Assembly: GCF_018413465.1 (NCBI RefSeq)
Contig: NZ_JAHCDK010000006.1
Location: 1 to 64,000, forward strand
DNA from: Flavobacterium sp. CYK-55
Lineage (GTDB): Bacteria > Bacteroidota > Bacteroidia > Flavobacteriales > Flavobacteriaceae
DNA: 64,000 nt
Reading direction: 5' to 3'
Position numbers and translations under genes: made by a program. This document shows, piece after piece, positions 1 to 8,927 of the stretch. Position 1 is the stretch's first letter, and each line of letters opens with the position of its first letter. Below the pieces are notes generated by a model, which was not told the DNA's origin, did not search any database, and worked only from the letters and a program-made list of their open reading frames with translations.

Positions 1-96
1 AACGGCTGTCAATTCAATATGTCTATGAACTTGTTTATATTCCCGCTTCATTCTCAAAGCGGGTGCAAAAGTACAAACCTTTTTCTCTTATCCAAA
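1..96 (-). promoter_or_regulatory. probable rRNA operon promoter and leader, firing leftward
   Basis: On the minus strand a TTTG (93-96), a 19-nt spacer and TACTTTTG (66-73) form a near-perfect Bacteroidota promoter, with long A/T tracts upstream (97-180) like an UP element. The start of the transcript folds as CCCGCTT / AAGCGGG (41-63), then reads AAGTTCATAGACATATTG and ends with GACAGCC. From memory this layout (GC hairpin, then GTTC-AT-GACATATTGAATTGACAGCC) is the leader of 16S rRNA in Flavobacteria. The rRNA genes themselves would lie left of the window, so the target is an inference. Confidence 0.65.
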
Positions 97-383
97 CTTT
101 TTATTGAAAAAATTTAAAGGTTTTTTTTAACCAACTGAAAACCGGAAACTTAATCGGTAAAGTTTTTTTGAAGTTTTATTGCTCATCGGGCTTTGCTGTG
201 AAATACACCTAAATGATAAACACAATTGCCCAACTTATAACGAACAATAACTTTTCTGGAAAAATTAAACGTTTTAACGAATAACAAGGCCTGCGTGAGA
301 TTTGATATTAAGAGGAGGAAGTCCGATGGACTTCAGGTATCTTTCAAAGTTTCATTTTTGATAAATGCTTGAATTGTATCAGT

Positions 384-484
384 ACGCGTGAGGGATTGAA
401 GGAAAGTGCCGCGCACTGCGTAAAGCCCGACGGCGAGCGATTTAGTTTTACTGAAAAATCAAAACACAACGAGCCGGCACGCCC
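384..484 (+). repeat. class II GC-rich intergenic repeat, copy 1 (divergent)
   Basis: Starts ACGCGTGAGGGATTGAAGG and ends GAGCCGGCACGCCC, the same ends as the copies at 30651-30755 and (reversed) 20168-20262 and 47893-47991. The middle is much altered and holds an AT-rich hairpin. It lies directly downstream of the permease gene. The rest of 97-383 holds no gene that I can see, only a short hairpin (GAAGTCC-GAT-GGACTTC, 318-334). Confidence 0.6.
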
Positions 485-492
485 AAATAAAC

Positions 493-1728
493 CTAATCAA
501 ACCGAATGGCTTTGACCGGTGAAATTTTGGTAATGATGTACGACGGAATTAAAAGCACCAGCAAACAAACGACCGTTGTGCCCAAATTGAGCGCCAACCA
601 ATAGCTGAAACTGAGCGATACCGGCGCAACGCTTACGTAATAATTTTCGGGATTGAGCTGAATGATGCCGGTGTATTGTTGAATGAGCACGAGCCCGACA
701 CCGAGCAGGTTGCCCCAAAATAATCCGCGGATGATGAGATAAAAGGCATTGTAGAGAAATATTTTGCGCACGCTCCAGTTGGCTGCTCCGAGCGATTTGA
801 GAATGCCGATCATTTGGGTTCTTTCGAGAATGAGCACGAGCAAAGCTACGACCATATTGATGGTGGCCACGGCAATCATGACCACGAGAATTACGATGAT
901 GTTGAAGTCAAACAATTCGAGCCACTCAAATATAAAGTAGTATTTCTCGGCGATGGTTTGGCTGTCAAGTGTTGAGCTGATGTTTTCGTAGATTTCTTTT
1001 CCTTTGGTTTGAATGGCGGTGAAATCATCTAAGAAAACTTCAAACGCGCCGACTTGATCTGCCGTCCATTTATTGATGCGTTGCACATGACGGATATCAC
1101 CCATTAAAAAAGAAGAATCAAACTCTTGCAAACCCGAATTGTAAATACCGACTATTTTAAAAACGCGCAAATTAGGCAATTGGTTTCCGCTTTCTTTCAT
1201 GAAAAACGTATTGAACGTATCGCCCAGTTTGAGTTTGAGCCGTTGGGCTAAATATTCAGAAATGAGTACTTCATTGTTGAGCGCACCTGACAAGTTGGGC
1301 TTGCGGCCTTGAATGATATATTCGCCGATGTTTTTCCAACGGTAATCTTGGCCCACACCTTTGAAAACAATTCCTTCAAAAGCATCTGCCGTACGAATGA
1401 TTCCGGCTTTGCTGGCCACCGCTTGTACATGACTAACTCCGCTGACTTTGGTAAACTTCGGATAAAAATCTTGATGAATCGACAACGGCATCACACTTAC
1501 TTGCGATTGGTTGTCATCATAATTAGAAATGATGATATGACCGTTGAAAGCCGAAACTTTTTCGCGAATCTTTTGTTGTAAACCAATGCCGGTGGCCACC
1601 GATACAATCATCATCATCATTCCGATGGCAATGGCTGCAATGGCAATTTTTATAATTGGGGCAGAAATACTACTTTTACGCCCTTTATCGGTCACAAGCC
1701 GCTTGGCAATAAAATATTCGAGATTCAA
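493..1728 (-). CDS. FtsX/LolE-type ABC transporter permease
   Basis: 411-aa inner-membrane permease. One N-terminal membrane segment (about residues 25-48, rich in I, A and M) is followed by a large periplasmic MacB-like core and three C-terminal membrane segments (about 276-300, 328-348 and 378-400). This is the layout of LolC/LolE permeases, which in other bacteria release lipoproteins from the inner membrane. No ATPase partner (LolD type) is adjacent, so the substrate is inferred. A TACTTTTG promoter element sits at 1746-1753, 18 bases before the start. A GC-rich repeat follows the stop. Divergent from the DUF1343 gene. Confidence 0.85.
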   Translation of the reverse strand: MNLEYFIAKRLVTDKGRKSSISAPIIKIAIAAIAIGMMMMIVSVATGIGLQQKIREKVSAFNGHIIISNYDDNQSQVSVMPLSIHQDFYPKFTKVSGVSHVQAVASKAGIIRTADAFEGIVFKGVGQDYRWKNIGEYIIQGRKPNLSGALNNEVLISEYLAQRLKLKLGDTFNTFFMKESGNQLPNLRVFKIVGIYNSGLQEFDSSFLMGDIRHVQRINKWTADQVGAFEVFLDDFTAIQTKGKEIYENISSTLDSQTIAEKYYFIFEWLELFDFNIIVILVVMIAVATINMVVALLVLILERTQMIGILKSLGAANWSVRKIFLYNAFYLIIRGLFWGNLLGVGLVLIQQYTGIIQLNPENYYVSVAPVSLSFSYWLALNLGTTVVCLLVLLIPSYIITKISPVKAIRFD

Positions 1729-1745
1729 TCTGGTGTGTTTTGGCC

Positions 1746-1753
1746 CAAAAGTA
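1746..1753 (-). promoter_or_regulatory. promoter -7 element (TACTTTTG) of the LolE-type permease
   Basis: The minus strand reads TACTTTTG, a full match to TAnnTTTG, 18 bases before the permease start. No good TTTG is seen at the -33 spacing, so only half of the promoter is supported. Confidence 0.5.
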
Positions 1754-1800
1754 CAGCTTTAGATACGATTTACCGAATTTGGGGGGATTAATTCTGACGC

Positions 1801-3147
1801 ATGATTTTGACATATAAAACAAAAAGCGGTATTTTGAGCAAACACCCACCGACGGTTTGGTTTGGGCTGATGACGCTTTTATTGATGGTCAGCGCTTGTA
1901 AAACGCCACAAGCTACCGTAGTGAATCCTTCGCTGCCACCTCGGGTTATGGTTAAAAGCAAAGTTACATCGACTAAATTTTTGACCGGCGCCGAAAATAC
2001 CGAGAGTTATCTAAGCTTGTTGCGCAACAAAAAAGTAGGCGTACTCACCAATCCGAGTGGACAAATTACTTATGAATACCCTTATACTTATATAGATACG
2101 GTTAACCATATGCAACAATCGGGTATGAAATCAGAGACGATGCATATTGTTGATTATCTGACGCAAAAAACCAAAGTTGATTTGGTTAAAATCTTTGCGC
2201 CCGAACACGGTTTTCGCGGAGAAGGTGCCGATGGCGAATTGATTGTAGATGGCAAAGACACCAAAACAGGTATTCCGATCATTTCGTTATACGGCAACAG
2301 CAAAAAACCTTCTAAAGAACAATTGTCAGGTATTGAGGTATTGATTTTTGATTTGCAAGATGTTGGCGCACGTTTTTACACCTATATATCATCGTTGCAT
2401 TATGTGATGGAAGCTTGCGCTGAAAACAACATTGAACTGATTATATTAGACCGGCCCAATCCGAATGGCGCTATAGTCGATGGACCCATTTTGGAAAAAG
2501 AATACAGCAGTTTTGTGGGGATGCACGAGATTCCGGTATTGCACGGCATGACCATTGGCGAATATGCGTTGATGATCAACGGTGAACGTTGGCTCAAAGA
2601 CAGTTTGCAATGTCCGCTCAAGATTGTCCCATGCGAGAACTATCGCCGTGAAATGCCGTATAGTTTGCCGGTAAGGCCTTCGCCGAATTTGCCCAACGAT
2701 CAAGCCATTAATTTGTATGCGAGTTTGTGTTTTTTTGAAGGAACCAACGTAAGCGTGGGCCGCGGAACCGATAAACAATTTCAGATATACGGCTCGCCTT
2801 TTTTGACCTCTTATCACTACAGTTTTACACCCAAACCCAATGCCGGTTCAAAAGAGCCGCCGCAAAACGGTAAAGAATGTTGTGGCGAAGATTTATCGCA
2901 CATTCCTAAAATCAGTCATTTAGAACTCAAATGGCTCATTGATGCTTATCGAAATACCGAACAACCTGAGAAATTCTTTAACTCGTATTTTACCAAACTC
3001 GCGGGCAGCAAAAAACTGCAAAAACAAATTGAAGGCGGGATGTCTGAAGAAGAAATTCGCGCTACTTGGAAATCAGGCTTGAGTAAATTTAGAGAAATGC
3101 GCCAAAAGTATTTGATTTATCCGGACAGTTTCTTGAATACCAACTAA
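1801..3147 (+). CDS. DUF1343 lipoprotein, NamZ-like exo-beta-N-acetylmuramidase
   Basis: 448 aa. The N-terminus is a lipoprotein signal with lipobox VSAC (Cys33), so the protein is probably anchored in the outer membrane or periplasm. The body carries the conserved blocks of DUF1343: VGVLTNPSG, KIFAPEHGFRGEGADGE, DLQDVGARFYTYISSLHY, LDRPNPNG, RPSPNLPN and FEGTNVSVGRGTD. Characterised DUF1343 proteins (NamZ) remove N-acetylmuramic acid from the non-reducing ends of peptidoglycan fragments, so a role in wall turnover is likely. The 3' end overlaps the convergent ykgJ-like gene by 4 bases. Confidence 0.85.
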   Translation: MILTYKTKSGILSKHPPTVWFGLMTLLLMVSACKTPQATVVNPSLPPRVMVKSKVTSTKFLTGAENTESYLSLLRNKKVGVLTNPSGQITYEYPYTYIDTVNHMQQSGMKSETMHIVDYLTQKTKVDLVKIFAPEHGFRGEGADGELIVDGKDTKTGIPIISLYGNSKKPSKEQLSGIEVLIFDLQDVGARFYTYISSLHYVMEACAENNIELIILDRPNPNGAIVDGPILEKEYSSFVGMHEIPVLHGMTIGEYALMINGERWLKDSLQCPLKIVPCENYRREMPYSLPVRPSPNLPNDQAINLYASLCFFEGTNVSVGRGTDKQFQIYGSPFLTSYHYSFTPKPNAGSKEPPQNGKECCGEDLSHIPKISHLELKWLIDAYRNTEQPEKFFNSYFTKLAGSKKLQKQIEGGMSEEEIRATWKSGLSKFREMRQKYLIYPDSFLNTN

Positions 3148-3644
3148 AGCGGCAAACGCTTTTTCATTTCTTCGACGATGTTGTACGCCGCAGGGCAAAT
3201 AGCTACATTCTTGAGTGTTAAAGGTGCAATTTGATAAAACTTCTGACGATCGGTATGCGGAAATTCGCGGCAAGCTTTGGGGCGAACCTCGTAAATCATG
3301 CAATAATTTTCGGCATCGAGAAAAGTACACGGCACACTTTGCAACACATAATCATTGTCTTCGTCAATACGCAAATACTGCTCAATAAATTGTTGTGGTT
3401 TTAGTTTAAAATGCTTGGCAATACGTTCAATATCGGCTGAAGTAAAAAGCGGGCCGGTCGTTTTGCAACAATTGGCACATTGCAAACAATCGGTTTTGCG
3501 AAACTCTGCCGTGTGCAAATCTTGCATTAAGTAATCGAGATTTTTGGGCGGTTTCTTTTTGAGCTTATCGAAATACTTTTTGTTTTCGTTCTGCTTATCT
3601 TTGGCTAGCTTTTGAATATCGTTCAAGGATGGTTTTAACCCCAT
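3144..3644 (-). CDS. YkgJ-family cysteine cluster protein
   Basis: 166 aa from the ATG at 3644. A longer reading frame exists upstream, but a TACTTTTG promoter element at 3662-3669 lies inside it, so the shorter start is preferred. The protein has CLQCANCC in the middle and further cysteines in PCTFLDAENYC and RPKACREFP, the eight-Cys pattern of the YkgJ/UPF0153 family, thought to bind a metal or an Fe-S cluster. The N-terminus is Lys-rich and no membrane segment is seen. Molecular role unknown. Divergent from the methyltransferase. Confidence 0.85.
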   Translation of the reverse strand: MGLKPSLNDIQKLAKDKQNENKKYFDKLKKKPPKNLDYLMQDLHTAEFRKTDCLQCANCCKTTGPLFTSADIERIAKHFKLKPQQFIEQYLRIDEDNDYVLQSVPCTFLDAENYCMIYEVRPKACREFPHTDRQKFYQIAPLTLKNVAICPAAYNIVEEMKKRLPL

Positions 3645-3689
3645 AATACAATTGATTGCGTCAAAAGTAAACAACTTAATACAAACTCT

Positions 3690-4400
3690 ATGATAAAAGA
3701 TTTGTTTGGCCAAGCCATCCTCGATTATCAAACCAATAATCAACCCGAAGACATTATCACCGAAACTTCAATTTCAGAAGCCGATCCGATGAGCGTGGCT
3801 TATTTGTTTCGGTCATTTTCAGAGATGCCCCAACTAGAACAAAAGGCTTTACAAATGGCGCGCGGAAAAGTCCTTGACATTGGTTGCGGCGCCGGAAGCC
3901 ACAGTTTGTATTTACAAGAAAATAGCGCTTGTGAAGTTTTTCCCATCGATATTTCAGAACAGGCCATCAAAGCCTGCCAATTGCGCGGAATTCAAAATAC
4001 GCGCGTAAGTGATGTCATGGCAATTGAAGGGGAACTATACGACACCTTATTACTGATGATGAACGGCATCGGAATTTTTGGCAAACTCAAAAACATGACT
4101 GCTTTTTTGCAAAAACTCAAATCATTGTTGGCGCCCGGCGGCCAGATGCTCATAGACAGTTCTGATATTATTTATATGTTTGACGAAGATGAAGATGGCG
4201 GAAAATGGATTCCGTCTATTGAATCGTATTATGGCGAGGTTGTTTTTAACATCACCTACAAAGGACAGCAAGAAGAACCTTTTGACTGGTTGTATGTTGA
4301 TTACAACACTTTACAGAATGCCGCGCATGCGAATGGTTTGCAATGTGAATTGGTTGTAGAAGGCGAACATTTTGATTATTTAGCCAAACTTTGGATATAA
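3690..4400 (+). CDS. class I SAM-dependent methyltransferase
   Basis: 236 aa. SAM-binding motif I is clear (KVLDIGCGAGSHSLYLQ, about residues 60-76), with an acidic motif II (PIDISEQAI) and LLAPGGQMLIDSSD as the later strand. Rossmann-fold cytosolic methyltransferase. Nothing in the sequence or its neighbours shows the substrate. Ends at a strong bidirectional terminator shared with the convergent protease gene. Confidence 0.85.
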   Translation: MIKDLFGQAILDYQTNNQPEDIITETSISEADPMSVAYLFRSFSEMPQLEQKALQMARGKVLDIGCGAGSHSLYLQENSACEVFPIDISEQAIKACQLRGIQNTRVSDVMAIEGELYDTLLLMMNGIGIFGKLKNMTAFLQKLKSLLAPGGQMLIDSSDIIYMFDEDEDGGKWIPSIESYYGEVVFNITYKGQQEEPFDWLYVDYNTLQNAAHANGLQCELVVEGEHFDYLAKLWI

Positions 4401-4413
4401 TTTGAACATAAAA

Positions 4414-4439
4414 AAACCGGAAGCGACAACTTCCGGTTT
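4414..4439. terminator. bidirectional rho-independent terminator
   Basis: 10-bp perfect stem AAACCGGAAG / CTTCCGGTTT around a 6-nt loop, with A- and T-runs on both sides. It serves the convergent methyltransferase (+) and M43 protease (-). Confidence 0.85.
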
Positions 4440-4459
4440 AGTTTTTATATCTAAGAAGA

Positions 4460-5695
4460 TTATTTCTTGATGATTTTGTCTGATTTTACAAACTCGCCTT
4501 GGTTGTAAATACGCAAATAATATGTTCCGGAAGCCAATGACTCGATGTTGATTTCGTTGTTAAATTGAGTGAGTTTTTGGGTTTTAACCAATTGCCCTAA
4601 ATCATTGTAGATTTCTACTTCATCAATCATGGTTTGTGGCGATGAAATCATGAAATATTTTGACGCTGGGTTCGGATAACAAGCAATGGCTTGAATCGCC
4701 TCAACTTCATTTAATCCTAAAGCAGCACAGCCATTTGAGGTAAGCAAACTCACGCGCGGGCCAGACAAAGTAGCTTGAACCACTGTTTTTTGTCCGTTAG
4801 AAAACATAGCCATACATGCATCGTCAACGTAATCCATATAATTCATGAACATTGAGCCATTAGTTGTGTTAGAGCAAGCATTGGCATTGGTAGGAAATGT
4901 TGGGCAATCATAATACTCTTGATAGGTAGCCGGAGTATCAGCAACGCCGTCATCGCCACTACATGCGCCATTACCCCACGGATGATCTAAACCAAAATAA
5001 TGGCCAATTTCATGGGTAGCCGTACGCCCTTTGTTAAATGGAGCAACCGCAGTACCGGTTGTACCAAAAGCTGTGTAATTAATACACAAACCATCTTCGC
5101 CAACTGTTGGAGCATCACCTGGCAAATAGGCAAAGCCCAAAATAGTACTTCCTAAATTTCCTACCCAAATATTGAGGTATTTACTCGGATCCCAAGCCGG
5201 ATCACCTGAAGTTTTATAATAATTGCTTTCCATGTTGAAATTTGAAGCAACTTGTTTTCTGACAATTCCTGTAGTTGAAGCTCCTGCCGGGGTTCGGGTT
5301 GCTTTACAGAATAAAATTTCCATATCGGCTGCCATTGGGCGAAAAACTGCCGGAACCACCGCAGTAAAATCAGTATTGAGTTTTCGGTAATCTTTGTTGA
5401 GCACGTCTAATTGTGTTTGAATCTGTGCATCGGTTACGTTTTGCGAACTGTTGGCATACAAAACATGAAATACTACCGGAATAGTTACAACCGTAGCCGG
5501 TTGATTAACACCTCTGTTAAAAACTGCTCTAGGTGTTTCGGGATTGCGGATATAATCTATCATTTCACGGTGCTTTTCAGCAAAGGCCGGATCGGCTTCA
5601 AGACGTGCGCGCAATTTGTCCATCGTCGCACATTTGCGTTGTGCAACAGCCGTGAGTGACAAAAGAGCCATTAGTAGGGTAATTTGCTTTTTCAT
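4460..5695 (-). CDS. secreted M43-family (pappalysin-type) zinc metalloprotease with T9SS sorting domain
   Basis: 411 aa. Signal peptide at 1-18 (ends AVAQ). The zinc site HEIGHYFGLDH (residues 228-238) is the extended HExxHxxGxxH motif of metzincins, followed by NYMDYVDDACMAMF with the Met-turn. The segment from about residue 335, starting ACYPNPASKYF, is a T9SS type A C-terminal sorting domain and ends in a basic tail (DKIIKK). The protein should be exported across the outer membrane by the type IX system and act outside the cell, probably in protein degradation. Single gene, terminated by the hairpin at 4414-4439. Confidence 0.9.
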   Translation of the reverse strand: MKKQITLLMALLSLTAVAQRKCATMDKLRARLEADPAFAEKHREMIDYIRNPETPRAVFNRGVNQPATVVTIPVVFHVLYANSSQNVTDAQIQTQLDVLNKDYRKLNTDFTAVVPAVFRPMAADMEILFCKATRTPAGASTTGIVRKQVASNFNMESNYYKTSGDPAWDPSKYLNIWVGNLGSTILGFAYLPGDAPTVGEDGLCINYTAFGTTGTAVAPFNKGRTATHEIGHYFGLDHPWGNGACSGDDGVADTPATYQEYYDCPTFPTNANACSNTTNGSMFMNYMDYVDDACMAMFSNGQKTVVQATLSGPRVSLLTSNGCAALGLNEVEAIQAIACYPNPASKYFMISSPQTMIDEVEIYNDLGQLVKTQKLTQFNNEINIESLASGTYYLRIYNQGEFVKSDKIIKK

Positions 5696-5821
5696 AATAA
5701 ATGGTTGGTTTTACTCGGCAATATTACAAACAATAATTCAAACTGTTATATGCTTTTTTAATATTTAATCCCACCCTTTTTGATGTTCATAAAGCTGAAT
5801 TTCAACAAGAAAGCTCATGAA

Positions 5822-6874
5822 CTAATGTTCGAAGTATCGTTTTAAAGATAAAAATCGCTTTTCATAAAAATGCCAAGACAAGGCCGAAACAGCAACTGAG
5901 ACAACTGAAACCATAATAAAATCAATCAAACTATTGCCCGGTGTTACATAATGCTCAAAAAACATTAAGACCAAGACATGCCAAACATATAAGCCATAAC
6001 TTATTTTGCCCAAATATTGCATAACCGAATGATTTAAAAAACGGTTCATCAAGTGATTTGAAGTGGTTGTAATGGCATATCCGATAAGACCAAAATAAAG
6101 TAATCCGTAAGCTAAGTGTTTGGTGACATTCATCATGAGTTCAGAGCCTCTACTACAAATTCCTATGCTCAATATGCCCAGAAACATCAATCCTAAAAAA
6201 GTTTTATCTCGACCCGCTTTTTCAAGCCATCCACGACTTTCTAATATTGCAAGAATACAACCCATCGAAAGCTGATCTAAACGGGTAAAAGTAAATACAT
6301 TTATATCCATACCGCGACTAAACATCAGCCAACGCAAAGCTGCTGCCATAGCTATAAATCCGATGGAAACGGCGAGTAATTTTTCTTGGTATTTTCCCCG
6401 GCAAGCATAAACAACTGCCGGCCAAATAAGGTAAAAATGTTCTTCGACCGCCAAAGACCAATAATGACCAGGGCCTTGGCTCGGCCAATTAAAGGTTCGA
6501 GCAAAATTCTGTAGGTAAGCAAAATGATACCAACTTTCAGAAATCGGCGGAAAAGTGCTTACCCAATGCAACAAAGCCGGAATAAATACATAACAACAAA
6601 GCGCTAAGTAATAAAGCGGAAAAATGCGCAATGTTCTTCGACCGTAGAAATTAATAAAATACCGCGGGCTATTGACTGATTGCAATAAAATTCGGGTAAT
6701 GACAAAACCCGAGAGTACAAAAAAAAGTGAAACCCCAGAATTACCTTGTTGTGCCAAGGCGAATAAGCTTGACAAGCCACCTAGTCGTTCAAGTGTAAAG
6801 AAATGCGCTATAACAACTCCAAACGCTGCAATAGCTCTAAATCCGTCAAGGTTATGGTAATATTTAAGCTTCAT
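5822..6874 (-). CDS. acyltransferase family 3 (OafA/YrhL-like) membrane protein
   Basis: 350 aa with about ten hydrophobic segments. The N-terminus YYHNLDGFRAIAAFGVVIAHF carries the family's R/H signature, and later comes YWSLAVEEHFYLIWP, the second conserved block. These proteins transfer acyl groups (often acetyl) to sugars of lipopolysaccharide, capsule or other envelope glycans. The acceptor cannot be told from the neighbours. Separated from the aminotransferase gene by about 90 bases, so it may have its own promoter. Confidence 0.88.
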   Translation of the reverse strand: MKLKYYHNLDGFRAIAAFGVVIAHFFTLERLGGLSSLFALAQQGNSGVSLFFVLSGFVITRILLQSVNSPRYFINFYGRRTLRIFPLYYLALCCYVFIPALLHWVSTFPPISESWYHFAYLQNFARTFNWPSQGPGHYWSLAVEEHFYLIWPAVVYACRGKYQEKLLAVSIGFIAMAAALRWLMFSRGMDINVFTFTRLDQLSMGCILAILESRGWLEKAGRDKTFLGLMFLGILSIGICSRGSELMMNVTKHLAYGLLYFGLIGYAITTTSNHLMNRFLNHSVMQYLGKISYGLYVWHVLVLMFFEHYVTPGNSLIDFIMVSVVSVAVSALSWHFYEKRFLSLKRYFEH

Positions 6875-6967
6875 CTGAGGTATGATTTAATCATCAAAAT
6901 CGAGTCAATTATCTTTACAATGATACAAACTAAATTGAGATTTTTATGAAGTCATTGCCAGAAATAA

Positions 6968-8125
6968 CTACTGAAGTAAATCTGTAGTTGCCTGTATTTG
7001 AATCAAAGCGTTTTTCAAAATCTCTAAATCGCGCTCGTCATTGTAGGCGTTTAATGAAATTCGAAGAAAAATACCGTGGTCAATTTGCATCACGGGAATC
7101 TCAATTTTATATTGGTTGTAGAGCATTTCTTTGAGTTCAAAAGGCTTTTGGGTTTTGATGGGAATACTACACATCTGCCCAAAAAATTCTGAAGTTACCT
7201 GACAAATAGGTTCAGAACCAAGCAACGCACAAAAATCAGCGTAAACATCTATAATGATCTGTTTGCATTTTTGAGCATGTTCGGGCCAATTATTCTCTTC
7301 TAAAAATTGAATCGCTGTCGGTGCCGTCAAAAAAGCAGCTATATCACGAGTTCCTTGTTGTTCGTGGTAATCCAGAAAACGACTTGCTCCGGGCGAAACA
7401 CTGTCATAGCCCCAACTCACCACTAAGGGATCAAGGCTGTCTTGAAGTTTTTTTCGGACGTATAAAAACGAACAGCCTTTGGGTGCTAGCATCCATTTGT
7501 GCAAAGTTCCGGTATAATAATCCGGATTGAGTTCTGAAAGATTTAAATCAATATGCCCCGGAACATGCGCTCCGTCAATGATGGTGATTAATCCTAAAGC
7601 TCTGGCTTTTTCACAAATTTCTTTAACCGGAAAAATCAGAGCAGTAGCACTCGATATTTGGTTGAGAAAAACAATTTTGGTTTTGGATGTATAGCCGCTC
7701 CAGAATTGTTCTAAGATTTGTTCTTTTGAAGTAATGGGTAAAGAAATATTTTGGCGAATATATTGAGCTCCCGATTGGCGAGCATAGTAGTTCCAGGTTC
7801 TATCCATCGCGCCATATTCGTGGTTGGTGGTGAGGATTTCATCGCCGGGTTGCAACTTGATACTGCGCATGACCGTATTGATGGCCGTGGTTGGATTGGG
7901 CGTAAAAAAGAAATCCTCAGGCGCGCAATGAATATATTCAGCCAATGCCTTTTTGGATGTTTTTAAATAACCCGGCAACTCTTTTTGAAGAAAACGAACC
8001 GGTTGCTTTTCTAGTTCACTTTGCCAATATTGATAGTTCTCAAAAATAGGTTTTGGACAAGCGCCGAACGATCCGTGGTTGAGAAAAGTGATTTCAGGAT
8101 CGAGATAAAATTGTGATTTAATCAT
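6968..8125 (-). CDS. class V aminotransferase family protein (isopenicillin-N-epimerase-like)
   Basis: 385 aa, fold type I PLP enzyme. The N-terminus has FLNHGSFGACPKPI and the PLP lysine lies in YYTGTLHKWMLAPKG, preceded by IIDGAHVPGHIDLNL (the Asp and His that hold the cofactor). This matches the CefD/NifS-like class V family. The real substrate is unknown; the epimerase name should not be taken literally. The start overlaps the end of the upstream TonB-domain gene by 8 bases, so the two are probably translated together. Confidence 0.82.
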   Translation of the reverse strand: MIKSQFYLDPEITFLNHGSFGACPKPIFENYQYWQSELEKQPVRFLQKELPGYLKTSKKALAEYIHCAPEDFFFTPNPTTAINTVMRSIKLQPGDEILTTNHEYGAMDRTWNYYARQSGAQYIRQNISLPITSKEQILEQFWSGYTSKTKIVFLNQISSATALIFPVKEICEKARALGLITIIDGAHVPGHIDLNLSELNPDYYTGTLHKWMLAPKGCSFLYVRKKLQDSLDPLVVSWGYDSVSPGASRFLDYHEQQGTRDIAAFLTAPTAIQFLEENNWPEHAQKCKQIIIDVYADFCALLGSEPICQVTSEFFGQMCSIPIKTQKPFELKEMLYNQYKIEIPVMQIDHGIFLRISLNAYNDERDLEILKNALIQIQATTDLLQ

Positions 8126-8534
8126 GTTTACCTATGTAAATTCCGATGGGAAGTATGTAATGAACCCGCACGCGTTTGCCTTCTTTACGACCCGCTATCC
8201 AACGTGGGGATTCTTTGACGATTTGAAGTGCTTGCTCACCTACACCAAAACCAATATCTCTGTAAACACTGAGGTCTGTGAGCGTTCCATCGGGTTCTAC
8301 TATAAATGAAATAAAGACTTTACCAATCAAATCCGGAACTTCGGGCTTTTTAAATTTGCTGTTGAAATAGTCGTAAAAACGATCTGTTCCACCCGGAAAT
8401 TCTGGCGGTTGTTCTACCTCTTTGAGCTCTAAAACGGGTGCTTCAGGTGCAGTTGTTTCATCTTGTGCCTTGACCAAATGGGTTGTCAAAAGCAATAAGA
8501 TGCAACACAACTGAATACCCATTGTCTTTTTCAT
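8118..8534 (-). CDS. small periplasmic protein with TonB C-terminal domain (1)
   Basis: 138 aa. Signal peptide at about 1-23 (ends VKAQ), then a short acidic linker and a TonB_C domain (PPEFPGGTDRFYDYF, then GKVFISFIVEPDGTLTDLSV, ending RVHYILPIGIYI). There is no Pro-rich spacer, and the only hydrophobic stretch is the signal, which looks cleavable. It is therefore not a classical energy-coupling TonB. Overlaps the class V aminotransferase gene and follows a paralogue by 1 base. Confidence 0.8.
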   Translation of the reverse strand: MKKTMGIQLCCILLLLTTHLVKAQDETTAPEAPVLELKEVEQPPEFPGGTDRFYDYFNSKFKKPEVPDLIGKVFISFIVEPDGTLTDLSVYRDIGFGVGEQALQIVKESPRWIAGRKEGKRVRVHYILPIGIYIGKHD

Positions 8535-8535
8535 A

Positions 8536-8925
8536 TCAGCGACTTGTAAAGTTCATTGGATATTTAATTTCAATACTGACTGGTTTGCCACCGCGTTTGG
8601 CCGGTTCCCATTTAGGAGACAAATTCAAAACGCGCATAAATTCAACGCCTGAATCAACATCAATCATTTTGAGGATTTTTACTTTTTTGACAGAGCCGTC
8701 AGTTTCTATGGTAAAAGAAGCCAGCATTGAACCCGCTTTTTTGACTTTGGTATAATCAAAATTACTGCGGACAAATTCTTGAAACTTTTCTAATCCGCCA
8801 CCTTGGAATTTGGCTTGAACAAGCTCACCACCATTGAGGTAAACTTCATCTTCACCACCAAGTTGAGCAAAAGAAATAGAGGAAACAAAACAAATGAGAG
8901 TTAAAAAAAGATTCTTGGCTTTCAT
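8536..8925 (-). CDS. small periplasmic protein with TonB C-terminal domain (2)
   Basis: 129 aa, paralogue of the next gene downstream. Signal peptide at about 1-20 (ends SISFAQ) and a shortened TonB_C domain (FQGGGLEKFQEFVRSNF, SFTIETDGSVKKVKIL, EIKYPMNF). Lies 2 bases after queE in the same direction, so queE, the two TonB-domain genes and the aminotransferase form one leftward unit. Function unknown. Confidence 0.75.
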   Translation of the reverse strand: MKAKNLFLTLICFVSSISFAQLGGEDEVYLNGGELVQAKFQGGGLEKFQEFVRSNFDYTKVKKAGSMLASFTIETDGSVKKVKILKMIDVDSGVEFMRVLNLSPKWEPAKRGGKPVSIEIKYPMNFTSR

Positions 8926-8927
8926 AA

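Noticed and set aside
318..334. Hairpin GAAGTCC-GAT-GGACTTC as a terminator
   Set aside because: No T-run on either side and no gene ends nearby.
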